This document shows, piece after piece, positions 1 through 9,171 of a DNA stretch of 64,000 nucleotides. The first letter of the stretch is position 1. Every line of letters begins with the position of its first letter. The notes beneath the pieces were generated by a model. The model was not told where the DNA came from. It ran no database searches and saw nothing but the letters and a program-made list of their open reading frames with translations. A program made the position numbers and the translations under genes. Source of the stretch: a bacterium ADurb.Bin243 (GTDB lineage Bacteria > Muiribacteriota > UBA9980); NCBI GenBank assembly GCA_002069765.1, contig MWBZ01000008.1, positions 1 to 64,000 on the forward strand. The letters are read 5' to 3'.

Positions 1-1
1 G

Positions 2-2386
2 ACGGTTTCAAACACCGCCGGTACGGTGACTTTAACACGGGCCGGAAACATTACGAAAACCGGCATCGGCGCGCTCGCGCTTAATTTATCGGCCGGAAAC
101 GCAGGAACTATTTCCGTAACCGGCTCGCCGGCTATAAGCATTACAAACACCACGGCCGGAAACGCCACCGCAAGAACGGTCGGCGACATAACTCTGGCGA
201 CGGGAGCGTTAACGGTCACAGCCGGAGCCGGCACGAATAACATAACAATCGGAAATACGCTCGGGGCGACCGCCGGAACCGTAACTATAATCGGCGGCGC
301 GGCAAGCGTAGCTATAGGCAATCTCGCAACTACGGGAACTCTTGCCGTCACTAACGGAGCCGGCGCAATAACGGCCGGAAGCGCGGCGGGCAGCGTAACA
401 GTCACGGACGAAACGGGCGGCGGCGGAACGGTTAATCTTGGCGCCATAACCGGCGCGCTCGGCATAACGAGCGCCAACCAAGCGCCCATAACGGTCGCGC
501 TCGGCGCCAATAACGTAACGGGCCTGACCACTATCGCCGGTTCTACCGCCGCCGGAAATAAAGTCACTTTAACAGGAACCGGAACTGGAACCACCACCAT
601 AACCGGCGGACATGCCGACGTTTCGGGAAGGTCTAACAGCGCCGTCACGATAGCCGCCACGGCGTCAACTACGGTAGCCGCCGGAACGAAAGACCTGACT
701 ATTTCATCGCTCGCGGCTGCGTCTAACACAATAACTACTACGGGCTCATTAACCATAAGCGCGGATCTGGCCAACTCCTTTACTCTGGGCGCGGCGCCTT
801 CGGGCATCACCGCAAACGGTAGCGCGACCGCCGACGCTAACGCTAATCCGCTTACAGTATCGAACGTAGCAACAGGTAAAACTTTAACGCTATCCAACAG
901 CGGGGCCGCGGCAGCGCTTATTATTTCAGCGACGACCGGAACGGGCATCTTAAAACTCGCTAACGCCGTAACGGCGGTTACCGCAAACGGCTCTTCCACT
1001 CTCGATATAAATAATTTGAATACCGCAATAGCCGACGTCACGGCCGGAACACTGACGTTAACCAACTCAGGCGACGGAACAGCGGGCGCGGTAACGATAA
1101 ATAAAGCGGGAACTATAAACGGCGCCATAGCCACTATCGCCGATACTAAAACATTTTTAAGCGTAACTATAACGGCCGGAACGACGCTTACGGCATTTAC
1201 GACCGGCGCGGGAAGCACGGTTTCAACGCTTACGAACAACGGCACTATTACAACGCTCACCAATAACGGAACGATTACGACATTGAACGGCAGCGGCACT
1301 TACGCCACCCTGACTTTAGGAACGGCCGGCGCGGTATCTACCGCTCTTACGAATACGATGACCATATCAAACGTAGTTCAGACCGGCATAGCCGCGAATC
1401 GCAGCATAGACCTGGGATCGTACGCAAAAGCGGTAGCCGTAACAGGCCCTGACGCCGCAGGAGCCAATTCTTTAACGCTTACAAGCGGCGCGGGAGCGGC
1501 AACCATAAATGTAAAAGGCGGTTTTGTAAACCTCGGCGGAGTTTTAACGGGCGATACGCTAAATATAGACGCGGCGGCAAATACAAAAGTCAATGCTACC
1601 GGCAATACTCTAACATCGGTAAAAGGCCCGCATACCATCGAAATCGCAGGCGCGGCAAACGCCACGATCGACGCGGCTGTAAACACGCTTAATATCACCG
1701 GAGCTGTAACCGCGGCGCTTAATATAGGCAAAGCGGCTCAGGCGGCTGGCTTTACGGTGGGCGCACTGGACGTGCAGGCCGATGTGGCGGCGCTTAATAT
1801 AGAAGGCGCGGCCGGGCAAAAAACTACGGTTACAAATTTGCGCGTCGGCAAAGACGACCAGGCCGCAAACATAACCGTGGCCCTGCTTGACTTGAAAGCT
1901 TACAGCGCTATCGGCTCCGGCATATCGGTCATAGGCAATGCGGTTTACGACGTCAATAAAATCGCACAAATTACACTGCTGGACATGCAGGCGAACGCCG
2001 ATCCGATACCTTTATTGACGGTCGGCTCGACAGGCGGCGGAAAATTATTGCAAACCGGAGCGACACATACATTATCATTCACAGCCAACGCCGCGCCAGT
2101 GATAGTTTTAGGCGCAAAAGGCACATTCGGCACTTCAGGCACTCCGGGATTCGCCAAAATTCAAACAGCGAACGCCGCTTCGACTATAAGCGCCATGAAC
2201 GGCGCAGAAATCCACGCCACATTTATCGGCGTAAGCGCATTTACTATGACAAATCCTAACAACTTAACTAATACAGATACACTAAATGCTTCAACTTTAA
2301 CCGGAGCGGTTAACGCAAATACAAGCATATTGCCAGGCGCCGTAAACGCCACAAGCGCCGCAACCGGCACGGTAGCCAATCTATAA
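2..2386 (+). CDS. Repetitive adhesin-like surface protein, 3' part
   Basis: The frame is open to the left edge of the window, so the 5' end and any signal peptide are missing. The visible 794 residues are very rich in Ala, Thr, Gly, Asn, Ile and Val, with short repeated strand-turn patterns such as TNNGTITTL twice in succession near base 1230 and many GTLTVTNG-like stretches. This is typical of the beta-solenoid passenger of large exported adhesins (filamentous haemagglutinin or autotransporter style). There is almost no Cys, Trp or Tyr. The C-terminus simply ends; I see no LPXTG, PEP-CTERM signal or obvious autotransporter barrel, so the secretion route is unknown. A strong terminator follows. 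The family is inferred from composition, not from a recognised domain. Confidence 0.7.
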   Translation, partial: TVSNTAGTVTLTRAGNITKTGIGALALNLSAGNAGTISVTGSPAISITNTTAGNATARTVGDITLATGALTVTAGAGTNNITIGNTLGATAGTVTIIGGAASVAIGNLATTGTLAVTNGAGAITAGSAAGSVTVTDETGGGGTVNLGAITGALGITSANQAPITVALGANNVTGLTTIAGSTAAGNKVTLTGTGTGTTTITGGHADVSGRSNSAVTIAATASTTVAAGTKDLTISSLAAASNTITTTGSLTISADLANSFTLGAAPSGITANGSATADANANPLTVSNVATGKTLTLSNSGAAAALIISATTGTGILKLANAVTAVTANGSSTLDINNLNTAIADVTAGTLTLTNSGDGTAGAVTINKAGTINGAIATIADTKTFLSVTITAGTTLTAFTTGAGSTVSTLTNNGTITTLTNNGTITTLNGSGTYATLTLGTAGAVSTALTNTMTISNVVQTGIAANRSIDLGSYAKAVAVTGPDAAGANSLTLTSGAGAATINVKGGFVNLGGVLTGDTLNIDAAANTKVNATGNTLTSVKGPHTIEIAGAANATIDAAVNTLNITGAVTAALNIGKAAQAAGFTVGALDVQADVAALNIEGAAGQKTTVTNLRVGKDDQAANITVALLDLKAYSAIGSGISVIGNAVYDVNKIAQITLLDMQANADPIPLLTVGSTGGGKLLQTGATHTLSFTANAAPVIVLGAKGTFGTSGTPGFAKIQTANAASTISAMNGAEIHATFIGVSAFTMTNPNNLTNTDTLNASTLTGAVNANTSILPGAVNATSAATGTVANL

Positions 2387-2398
2387 TAAATAAATACG

Positions 2399-2439
2399 AA
2401 GAGCTTCTTCGCTTACACAAGCAAAAGAAGCTCTTTTTT
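2399..2439 (+). terminator. Rho-independent terminator
   Basis: A perfect 11-bp inverted repeat, AAGAGCTTCTT and AAGAAGCTCTT, is separated by a 15-base loop and followed by TTTT. It closes the transcript of the adhesin-like gene. Confidence 0.88.
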
Positions 2440-2497
2440 AATAATTTTAACTTTATTTTCAACAATAATTAACGAAAAATAAATTACCGCGAATAAT

Positions 2498-2526
2498 TTG
2501 ACAATATTATAAAATTATGATATAAG
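2498..2526 (+). promoter_or_regulatory. Sigma-70 promoter for the small exported protein
   Basis: TTGACA (2498-2503), a 17-base spacer and TATAAG (2521-2526). It lies 75 bases upstream of the next start codon. Confidence 0.75.
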
Positions 2527-2600
2527 TGCATAAAAATAAAAAATCATTATAAAAAGTTCGTTTTTCTGCCAATTAAAAATTTTATGGAGGGTAAAGTTCA

Positions 2601-3101
2601 ATGAAAAATTTCTCGAAAATCATGTTGCTGGCTGTAATCGCGGTAGTATTAACTTTCGGAGCGGCATTCGCTAAAGAGTACAACGACAAGGAAAGCGGAC
2701 TTTCGGTAAACATACCCGACGACTGGAAAGTATCTTCAGAAGGTAACGTTTTAGAAGCTTCGGCCGGCGAAGACATTAACTTAATTTTCGAAACTCTTAA
2801 AGCCGACGATGTAGAAGCCGCGCTGACCGAAGCCGAAAAAGCCCTCACCAAAGAGCTCGGCGAACTCAAAACCGAAAAAACCGCCGAAGTTGAAATCAAC
2901 GGCATGAAAGCTTACATCGAAGACTGCACCGCTAAAGAAGGAAAAATAAACGTATCGGTAATGCTTTTAGCCACCCCCGGCAAAAAAATGGTCCTTTTAT
3001 ATTACATAGGCACTCCTGAAGCCGAAAAGAAACATGAAGCCGAACTCACCGCCATCGTTCAGAGCTTAAAACCGGCCGCAGCGGAAGAAACTGAAAAATA
3101 A
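2601..3101 (+). CDS. Small exported protein, DcrB/PsbP-like
   Basis: A 166-residue protein with a clear signal peptide (MKNFSK, a hydrophobic stretch, cleavage near AAFA-KEY). The mature part has the pattern of the DcrB/PsbP-like fold found in many small exported proteins: YNDKESGLSVNIPDDW at the start, a central acidic helix, then beta strands ending in ELTAIVQSLKP. The tail is short and rich in Glu and Lys. A strong ribosome binding site (GGAGGG, 2587-2592) fixes the start. It has its own promoter and terminator, so it is a single-gene unit. The likely place is the periplasm or outer surface. The exact role is unknown; the fold call rests on pattern only. Confidence 0.72.
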   Translation: MKNFSKIMLLAVIAVVLTFGAAFAKEYNDKESGLSVNIPDDWKVSSEGNVLEASAGEDINLIFETLKADDVEAALTEAEKALTKELGELKTEKTAEVEINGMKAYIEDCTAKEGKINVSVMLLATPGKKMVLLYYIGTPEAEKKHEAELTAIVQSLKPAAAEETEK

Positions 3102-3135
3102 TAAGCAGGCCTGTCAAAATAATAAATATCTAATT

Positions 3136-3187
3136 AAAAATGCCCGCGGGTTTTTATTAAAAACCCCCCGGGCATTTTTATTATTTT
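3136..3187 (+). terminator. Rho-independent terminator
   Basis: AAAAATGCCCGCGGG and CCCGGGCATTTTT arms around an A/T-rich loop, followed by T-rich sequence. Because A- and T-runs flank both sides it could work in both directions, ending the small exported gene (+) and the DUF2442 gene (-). Confidence 0.85.
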
Positions 3188-3240
3188 TATTAACCGTCAA
3201 TAATGCTTTAAAATAAGGATTACACGATAACAAGTTAAAA

Positions 3241-3495
3241 TCAAGCGGCTTTATTGAATTTAGGGGTATGAACGATGCCGAGAAGCGCGTCGATGGAAAT
3301 ATCCTCGTCGATCAGAGGCCAGTGAATCCCATAGCCGGACGGAGATATAACAAAATTGAGACGCTGGCTTTCATCCGCTTTAAAGAGGCGTTCCGAAACG
3401 TCTATTATATTATAGTTTCTTTCGACTCCGTCTATGGTAATCGACATTTTTTCGCCGTTAAAGTGAATATCTTTAATTTCATGACGTTTATCCAT
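3241..3495 (-). CDS. DUF2442 family protein
   Basis: An 84-residue protein of the DUF2442 family: EIKDIHFNGEKMSITIDGV at the start, then LFKADESQRLNFVISPSGYGIHWPLIDEDISIDALLG, with the family's hallmark GxxIHWPxxDEDI near the end. The start is set by GGAGG eight bases upstream of the ATG at 3493-3495; an in-frame ATG 15 bases further up would put that GGAGG inside the gene. DUF2442 genes normally sit directly behind a DUF4160 gene and the pair is often listed with toxin-antitoxin-like modules, though the biochemical role is unproven. Here the upstream partner survives only as a wreck (3488-3588), so this is probably an orphan second gene. Confidence 0.85.
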   Translation of the reverse strand: MDKRHEIKDIHFNGEKMSITIDGVERNYNIIDVSERLFKADESQRLNFVISPSGYGIHWPLIDEDISIDALLGIVHTPKFNKAA

Positions 3496-3588
3496 TTTTG
3501 CGTCCTCCATGAAAAAGTTCCCATTGTTCTTCTATGAATTTGAAATAAAGAAAAGACGTCAGTCATAAATGACTAATATAGTAGGCAT
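3488..3588 (-). pseudogene. Remnant of a DUF4160 gene
   Basis: Reading the minus strand from the ATG at 3588 gives MPTILVIYD, a stop, RLFFISNS, another stop, then in a second frame EEQWELFHGGRKNG ending in TAA at 3488-3490. The first part matches the start of DUF4160 proteins (MPTxLxI.GYRFFFYSNE) and the last part looks like their C-terminus (..WxLx.G). The middle, normally about 60 residues with the PPHxHV motif, is gone. A ribosome binding site (AAGGTGG) and a promoter remain in front of it. Its end overlaps the DUF2442 start, as in intact pairs. I read this as an internal deletion plus nonsense changes. Confidence 0.65.
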
Positions 3589-3613
3589 TAATAATACCAC
3601 CTTCTTAATAATT

Positions 3614-3642
3614 ATTATACCATAAGTTTTTGTAAAAAACAA
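3614..3642 (-). promoter_or_regulatory. Promoter for the DUF4160 remnant/DUF2442 unit
   Basis: On the minus strand TTGTTT (3642-3637), a 17-base spacer and a perfect TATAAT (3619-3614). It precedes the remnant's ribosome binding site. Confidence 0.6.
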
Positions 3643-3687
3643 ATCTAATCTAAATTTTAAGGCAGAATATTCATTTTAAAGCATGCA

Positions 3688-3716
3688 TTGAAAAGCTAAA
3701 AAGTCTGTGATATAAT
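3688..3716 (+). promoter_or_regulatory. Sigma-70 promoter for the 5'-nucleotidase gene
   Basis: TTGAAA (3688-3693), 17 bases and TATAAT (3711-3716), 51 bases before the TTG start codon. Confidence 0.75.
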
Positions 3717-3767
3717 GAAAAATGTAATTCGTTCATAAAAAATTCAAAATAAATCAGGAGATGACAT

Positions 3768-5414
3768 TTGAAAAACAACTCGATATCTAAAAAAGATTTG
3801 CGCAAAAACAGGGGCGGAATATATTCAATTTTCTTTATACTTGCCGTAATTTTATCTTCGGTATCCTGCGTTTTTGACGACGGCGCGCAGATCGTTTCCG
3901 GGCCTTATAAAAATCTTTCCATATACCATATAAACGACGCCCATTCGCATTTAACCCAGGCCAAAGACGGCGCGACTAAAAAATATTACGGCGGGGCGTC
4001 GCGATTAAAAACGCTTTTAAATAAGACGCGCTCCAGTGAATCGATAGTCCTTGCGGCCGGCGATCTCGTGCAGGGAACGCTTTTTTATAATTTCTTCCAC
4101 GGCGCCGCCGATATAGAAACTTTCAACGCCGTAGGCTTAGACGCCTTCTGCTTAGGCAATCATGAATTCGACGGCGGCGTCGACTCTTTATTCAATTACT
4201 ACTCAAAATCTTCATTTCCAGTGCTTGCCGCTAACATAAATTTCAAAACCAATCCTTCAGCGGCCGCATTAGTCAAGCCTTATACCATCATCGAAAAAAA
4301 CGGCCTTAAAATAGCGGTGATCGGCATCGATACTCCGCAGATAACTTCGGACAACCCGAAATTATTAAACGATATAACGATAAGCGAACCGGCTCTGATT
4401 TTAAAACAGTACGCGGTCGAATTAAGAAGCGGAGTCGATTTAATAATAGCCCTGACGCATATCGGATATAACGAAGACCTTAAATTAGCATCTGAAATTG
4501 AAGAAGTCGATATTATAATAGGCGGACATTCGCATACCGAAGTGCCCGTGCCCGCCGCCGTTAAAAATAAGGGCGGAATTTGTATGGTGGCCCAGACCGG
4601 AGCTTATTTGAAATACCTCGGCAATTTAAACCTTAAAGTATGCCCTAAAGACCTGCGCTTAGCCGGCACACCCCGTTATATCTATGAAAGCGGCGGCCTG
4701 GATTATATCGGCGAAGACATAACCCCCGATCCGCTTGTCGAATCAATAGTAAGCGTTTACGAAAAACAGATCGGCGAAAACGTTAAAGTAAAATTCGCTT
4801 CAACGGCCAATGTTTTAAATGGCAATATGGCGGATAACCGCAAAAGCGAAACTAACCTTGCCAATCTTTTCGCCGACGCCATTAAAAACCTCACAAACGC
4901 CGATATAGCCTTAATCAACGGCGGCAATTTCAGGGAATCGATAACCGGCCCCGACATTACCTATGAAAACATCTATACGGCGGCGCCTTATGATAATCCC
5001 GTCGTTACCATAGAATTAAGCGGCGCCGAACTTATCGAAGATTTCAAAATGACCGCTTCGCGCTATGACGGCGACTGGGGCGGCTTCCTTCAATTTTCTA
5101 AAGGCATGAAAGTAATTTATGAAAACCACGCTTTCATTTCGGCCGCGCTCGACGGCGTTGCAATAGACGGCGCGCGCACATATAAAGTAGCTATGAGCGA
5201 ATATATAGCCTCGGGCGGTGACGGCCATTCAATATTCGCTTCTAAAAAACAGGATGCCGGCGCAATTATAAAAATAAGCGACGCGGTCATCGGCTATATA
5301 AAATCGCTGCCTCAGCCGATAGATTACCGCGCCGAGGGGCGAATCGTGATAAACGACCCGGTTTCAAACGCTTTTAAAACGCTTTTAATTCCTTATATGC
5401 CGCCGCGTCGCTAA
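3768..5414 (+). CDS. 5'-nucleotidase / UshA-family metallophosphatase
   Basis: A 548-residue exported enzyme that removes phosphate from nucleotides outside the inner membrane. The metallophosphatase domain (about 48-290) shows all metal motifs: NDAHSH (D57, H59), AAGDL (D99), GNHEFD (N131, H132), TH near 223 and GGHSHTE near 253. The C-terminal 5'-nucleotidase domain (about 330-525) has INGGNFRESI and the substrate-site region NIYTAAPYDNPV. The N-terminus is a signal sequence ending in SVSC; Cys34 may be lipidated, although the lipobox is imperfect. The start is TTG, chosen because AGGAGA lies just upstream and no ATG fits. It has its own promoter. It probably serves phosphate and nucleoside salvage with the alkaline phosphatase at 45370. 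Confidence 0.92.
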   Translation: MKNNSISKKDLRKNRGGIYSIFFILAVILSSVSCVFDDGAQIVSGPYKNLSIYHINDAHSHLTQAKDGATKKYYGGASRLKTLLNKTRSSESIVLAAGDLVQGTLFYNFFHGAADIETFNAVGLDAFCLGNHEFDGGVDSLFNYYSKSSFPVLAANINFKTNPSAAALVKPYTIIEKNGLKIAVIGIDTPQITSDNPKLLNDITISEPALILKQYAVELRSGVDLIIALTHIGYNEDLKLASEIEEVDIIIGGHSHTEVPVPAAVKNKGGICMVAQTGAYLKYLGNLNLKVCPKDLRLAGTPRYIYESGGLDYIGEDITPDPLVESIVSVYEKQIGENVKVKFASTANVLNGNMADNRKSETNLANLFADAIKNLTNADIALINGGNFRESITGPDITYENIYTAAPYDNPVVTIELSGAELIEDFKMTASRYDGDWGGFLQFSKGMKVIYENHAFISAALDGVAIDGARTYKVAMSEYIASGGDGHSIFASKKQDAGAIIKISDAVIGYIKSLPQPIDYRAEGRIVINDPVSNAFKTLLIPYMPPRR

Positions 5415-5504
5415 ACGCCGCCGGGAATAAAATTCAATCAGATATGCTTGAAAAAAACATATTAAAATAAATTATGGCAGAGCTAAAAGAATCGATTTAA
5501 AGCG

Positions 5505-8500
5505 TTAATACTCGTATGTGGCCTTTCCGTTCCAGGTAGGCGTCGTCCAGCCGGAAGTTCCGGCCTTGTAATAAAGTTTGTTGGCCAGGTAAACGGCGCC
5601 CTCTATCGCCGGGGCGTCGCCGGCGAAATACATTTCCGCAAGCGACGGGCAATTGTAAAAAGCCTGCGTCCCTATTTTGGCAAGGCTTTTGCCGAAAGTG
5701 ACGCTCGCCAGATTATTGCACGCGGTAAACGCGATCTCACGGACCTCGACGACGCCGTCGGGGATTTCGATCTTCTTAAGGCCGCTCTGGGTGAACGCGT
5801 AACCCGGAATCGCGGTAAGCCCCTTTGAAAGAACGGCCTGCTCGAGCCCGCGGGCCGAGGCGAACGCGGCCACTCCCATCGAAACGACCGTATCCGGCAT
5901 CGCGATCGACCTCAGGCCGCTGTACTGGAAAGAGTTGCGGCCTATGCTTTCCAGGGCGGGCGGCAGCGTTACGGAGCCGAGCGAAGAACAGTCCTGGAAA
6001 GCGTAATCGCCGATGACCGTCACGCTCGACGGAAGCGTTATAGAAGACAGGGTCTTGCATCCCCTGAACGCGCTCGCCGGTATGAGCGAAACGCCGTAAG
6101 ACATCGAAACGTCGGTCAGCGCGGCGCAGTCGGTAAAAGACAGGGTCTCGATGCTGCCCGGCAGAACGGCTTTTTTCAAGTGAGCGCTCCGGTACGCGGT
6201 AACGCTTTTAATGCCGTCCGACAATTTTATCGCTTCCACGGGGGCCGCTTCGGCCAGGCCGAACCCGACGACCTTTCTGCTTAAACCCTTCACCGTGCAC
6301 GACGCCGGAACGGTTACGGCCGAAGGCGGCGTGACATCCGCGGAATAATTCACGTAAGCGGTGTATTCGGAACACGAATCGTCGCAGTTGTAGGTGGCCC
6401 CTCCATGGACCGAGCAATGAAAATAAAAGGCCGAGTCGGGCGTCGACGGAAATAAAATATCGTTTATCGCGAACTCCACACTAGCCACGGCGGAAGTTAT
6501 GGCAGCGCTTTTATACGCCACGGCCTTTATCGTGGCGCTGCGCGAAAGCGTGAAGGGGCCTGAATATATATTTCCGCTCGAAGGCGAAGGAACGCTCCCG
6601 TCCGTAGTATATCGTATCGCGGCGCCCTGCGTCGCGCAGGTTATCTCGACCGTCTGGTCCGCGGTATAGCTCCCGCCGGCGGGCGTTATGACGGGCGTCG
6701 CCACAAAAAAGTCGATGGTTTTTTCGTAGATCTTCCAGCCGAACGAGAAAAGCTCCGCGTTGAACTCGGCGAGGTTCCATGAAAGCACCTCCACCACGAA
6801 GCTTACGCTCGCGCCGGCGCCGGCGGAAACACTAATATCGACTTTATCGAGCGAGGCCATTTCGGCCAGAAAGAGGAAATACGCCTCCAGATAAACTTTC
6901 GGACCGGCCACGGCCGCGAGCTTTATCGCGAACCCGATATTAAAGTAAGGCTTTATCTCCAGAGCACCCTTCAATTCATAACTGTTTTCAGAGCTAGAGG
7001 TTTTCGTTATCTGATTTATCTTCGTCCAGCTTCCAGTTTCGGCGTTGTACCGGGCGCCGACGCGCACGCCGTACTTCCACACGCCAGAAAAATTATAGCT
7101 GCCAGTGACGCTCACGCTCACGTCGACGCCGCAGTTGATGTCCCACTCGAACGAGAACGGCACGGGGCCGATCGAGAAAAAATGAGGGGTCGAATGAAAG
7201 ATCTCTATCTCGGATTTGATCGGAAGGTCGGCCTTCGCTTTGGCCTCCACGGCGAATTCGAGGCTCGCGGTAAGCTCTCCGCCCACCGCGAACAAAAACT
7301 TTTTCAACTTGAAAAATCCTATCTCGATATCGCACTCTATAACGGGATCAAAGCCGACGTCGGCTTTAGTCAGCGAAACGGTTATGCTGACGTTGTCCAT
7401 TATCTTTTTAAGGTTGTCCTTCGATATTATGCTCCTGTCAGGCGCAGGCGCGGGCATTACAGTTTTCGAGCGCAGGAATTTCGACACGGCGAAAGATTCT
7501 ACGCTTCCGGCCGCAGCGGAGCTCGAGGCGTGGAGAGTTGAAAGTTTGCCTTTATATGAATAGTCGAGAGTTTCGAAAGCATCTTCGAGGTTGGCTTTCG
7601 CGGTGGTAACAAATGCCTGCGAGCCATTGACCGATACGGCGGTGACCTTGCGCAGATAGCCGTCACCGTAATAGCCGATTATCACGTCACCCGATTTCGG
7701 CGCGTCCGTAACGCCGGAAATATTCAAAACCACCTGCGTCGTCGTAACGCCGGCGGTGACGACGGTCTCTTCGTTTATGACTTTAGCTGATGGCGCGAGC
7801 TTATAGGAGCATCTGTACGAAGTGGTCTTGACGGGAGTACCGCTCGAATTCGTAACGGCAAGACTGAAAAATCCTTCGCGCTTGACGCCGGAAGCGGTAT
7901 CGGTGTGTGAAACAGTAAAAATCGCCGTAGTCGTATATTTGGGCGCGGCATAAGTTTTGCCCGTTAACTTGCCTGTATCAGGCACGAAGGCGGCTCCCGC
8001 CGTAACCTCGACCGTGGAACCGTCGGAATAAACTGCATAAACTTTTACTTTATTAAGATCGTAAGTTCCGCCTGCCGCGACCGTATCAAAATCGGGATCT
8101 GTATAAAGACCGGAAAAGAATTTAGTGAGTTTGACGCCGTCGTCATAATTGATCTTCGTGTCTTCGGTTACGTTCACAAAATACGCTTCGCCCGGTTTCA
8201 GCGACGGATCGCTGCCGTCGAGCATCGTGACGTTTCCTTCGGAATCGCGCACTACCTGAATGAAGCTGCCGGCGGCCGAATTCCATTTATAAATTCCGGC
8301 TATGGCGGAACTTGAATTCATTAACCTGGAAAAGGCATTTATGGACGAAGAAGAAGATAATTTTGAAAAGCCTAAAAGATTGAAACCTTTTTTCAGCGTG
8401 ATGTCGCCGATCGTCGCGGCGGGCGGCCCGTTTATCGTGACACTCGTATCGGCCCTGGATTTAACTATATAGCCTTTGCCGACCGCGAGGCTGGCCAGCG

Positions 8501-8762
8501 TGCCTTCCGATACGCTTAAAAAACTTCCGGCGGCGGCGTTATACAAGTATATATCTTCTATATTAGAGTTTTTTGATATTAGTTCGGAAGGCTTCGCCGG
8601 CGGCGTCACCGTGAAGCTGACGAAGTTGAAGCCGGATCTGAGAGTTATGGCCTGGTCGGCCGAAGAAGTTTGGGCAGGAACGGACCCGGCGGAAAATAAG
8701 AGCGCCGCCGCGAGACAGACCACAAAAAGATGGATAAAAGTCGGTTTAAAACGGTCTAACAT
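5505..8762 (-). CDS. Giant secreted GFN-module protein with CHB_HEX-type and BspA-like repeats
   Basis: A 1085-residue exported protein. Order of parts: signal peptide (1-30); two copies of a roughly 85-residue module (about 38-210) that begins with LRSGFNFVSFTV or LKKGFNLLGF and ends in GKGYIVK or GEAYFVN; a Ca/Ig-like segment with VYSDGSTVEVT (about 230-310); a 330-residue middle domain of unknown family; a chitobiase C-terminal-like repeat near 720-790 (ATPVITPAGGSYTADQ, IRYTTDGSVPS); then six or more BspA-type leucine-rich repeats (LPSSVTVIGDYAFQDCSSL). These repeats are common in surface adhesins. Start ATG at 8762, with GGAG eight bases upstream. It is the downstream paralogue of the gene at 9172-12432 and has its own promoter. 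Probably cell-surface; binding target unknown. Confidence 0.85.
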   Translation of the reverse strand: MLDRFKPTFIHLFVVCLAAALLFSAGSVPAQTSSADQAITLRSGFNFVSFTVTPPAKPSELISKNSNIEDIYLYNAAAGSFLSVSEGTLASLAVGKGYIVKSRADTSVTINGPPAATIGDITLKKGFNLLGFSKLSSSSSINAFSRLMNSSSAIAGIYKWNSAAGSFIQVVRDSEGNVTMLDGSDPSLKPGEAYFVNVTEDTKINYDDGVKLTKFFSGLYTDPDFDTVAAGGTYDLNKVKVYAVYSDGSTVEVTAGAAFVPDTGKLTGKTYAAPKYTTTAIFTVSHTDTASGVKREGFFSLAVTNSSGTPVKTTSYRCSYKLAPSAKVINEETVVTAGVTTTQVVLNISGVTDAPKSGDVIIGYYGDGYLRKVTAVSVNGSQAFVTTAKANLEDAFETLDYSYKGKLSTLHASSSAAAGSVESFAVSKFLRSKTVMPAPAPDRSIISKDNLKKIMDNVSITVSLTKADVGFDPVIECDIEIGFFKLKKFLFAVGGELTASLEFAVEAKAKADLPIKSEIEIFHSTPHFFSIGPVPFSFEWDINCGVDVSVSVTGSYNFSGVWKYGVRVGARYNAETGSWTKINQITKTSSSENSYELKGALEIKPYFNIGFAIKLAAVAGPKVYLEAYFLFLAEMASLDKVDISVSAGAGASVSFVVEVLSWNLAEFNAELFSFGWKIYEKTIDFFVATPVITPAGGSYTADQTVEITCATQGAAIRYTTDGSVPSPSSGNIYSGPFTLSRSATIKAVAYKSAAITSAVASVEFAINDILFPSTPDSAFYFHCSVHGGATYNCDDSCSEYTAYVNYSADVTPPSAVTVPASCTVKGLSRKVVGFGLAEAAPVEAIKLSDGIKSVTAYRSAHLKKAVLPGSIETLSFTDCAALTDVSMSYGVSLIPASAFRGCKTLSSITLPSSVTVIGDYAFQDCSSLGSVTLPPALESIGRNSFQYSGLRSIAMPDTVVSMGVAAFASARGLEQAVLSKGLTAIPGYAFTQSGLKKIEIPDGVVEVREIAFTACNNLASVTFGKSLAKIGTQAFYNCPSLAEMYFAGDAPAIEGAVYLANKLYYKAGTSGWTTPTWNGKATYEY

Positions 8763-8838
8763 ATAACACGCTCCGGCATAAAAAATCTGTAAACAAAATT
8801 TCGGGGCTCGTTAAATTAAACTTGCAAAAATTATTTTG

Positions 8839-8867
8839 ATTATACTTATACTCGCCTTTTTTGTCAA
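8839..8867 (-). promoter_or_regulatory. Consensus promoter with upstream GTTAAA motif
   Basis: On the minus strand TTGACA (8867-8862), 17 bases and TATAAT (8844-8839). Directly upstream is AGTTAAACAG, close to the AGGTTAAAACAG in front of the promoter at 15272-15300. Confidence 0.85.
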
Positions 8868-8909
8868 CTGTTTAACTGGTATTTTTATCTCGTATTTTTC
8901 CTCGCGCGC

Positions 8910-8948
8910 AAAAAAATCGCGCGGGAAAACACCTTATTCCCGAGCGAT
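8910..8948 (-). terminator. Terminator of the 9172-12432 gene
   Basis: On the minus strand ATCGCTCGGGAA, a nine-base loop, TTCCCGCGCGAT (one mismatch), then seven T residues. Confidence 0.8.
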
Positions 8949-9008
8949 TTATAATTGACGACCCTACGGAAGGACGAAAGGCGGCAGCGTGACGCCACGG
9001 CCGAAAAA

Positions 9009-9171
9009 CTATCCGGCTTTTTTCATGGCTTTTATCAGGGACCCGGTGATGATCTCAGCGGCGTCATTTAGCGGATATTTTTTCCAAGGCCTCTTCCGGG
9101 CCTTTTCTGCCGCCTTTAACGACCGTTTTCGAAAGCCTTTCGGCCGTTGCCTTCCGCCGCTTCAGTTTTTC
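9009..9171 (-). pseudogene. Possible degenerate gene fragment
   Basis: Directly after the stop of the 9172-12432 gene the same frame continues as EKLKRRKATAERLSKTVV and on through ALEKISAK to a stop. A shift of frame there then gives DAAEIITGSLIKAMKKAG and a stop (TAG at 9011-9009). Both pieces have the codon style of genes in this window, but there is no start codon or ribosome binding site. It may be the broken tail of a small basic helical protein, or chance. The family is not recognised. Confidence 0.25.

Noticed and set aside
1200-1300. Short repeats in the adhesin-like gene that could be taken for a CRISPR array
   Set aside because: The units are unequal, in-frame with the protein (TNNGTITTL), and have no unique spacers of constant length.
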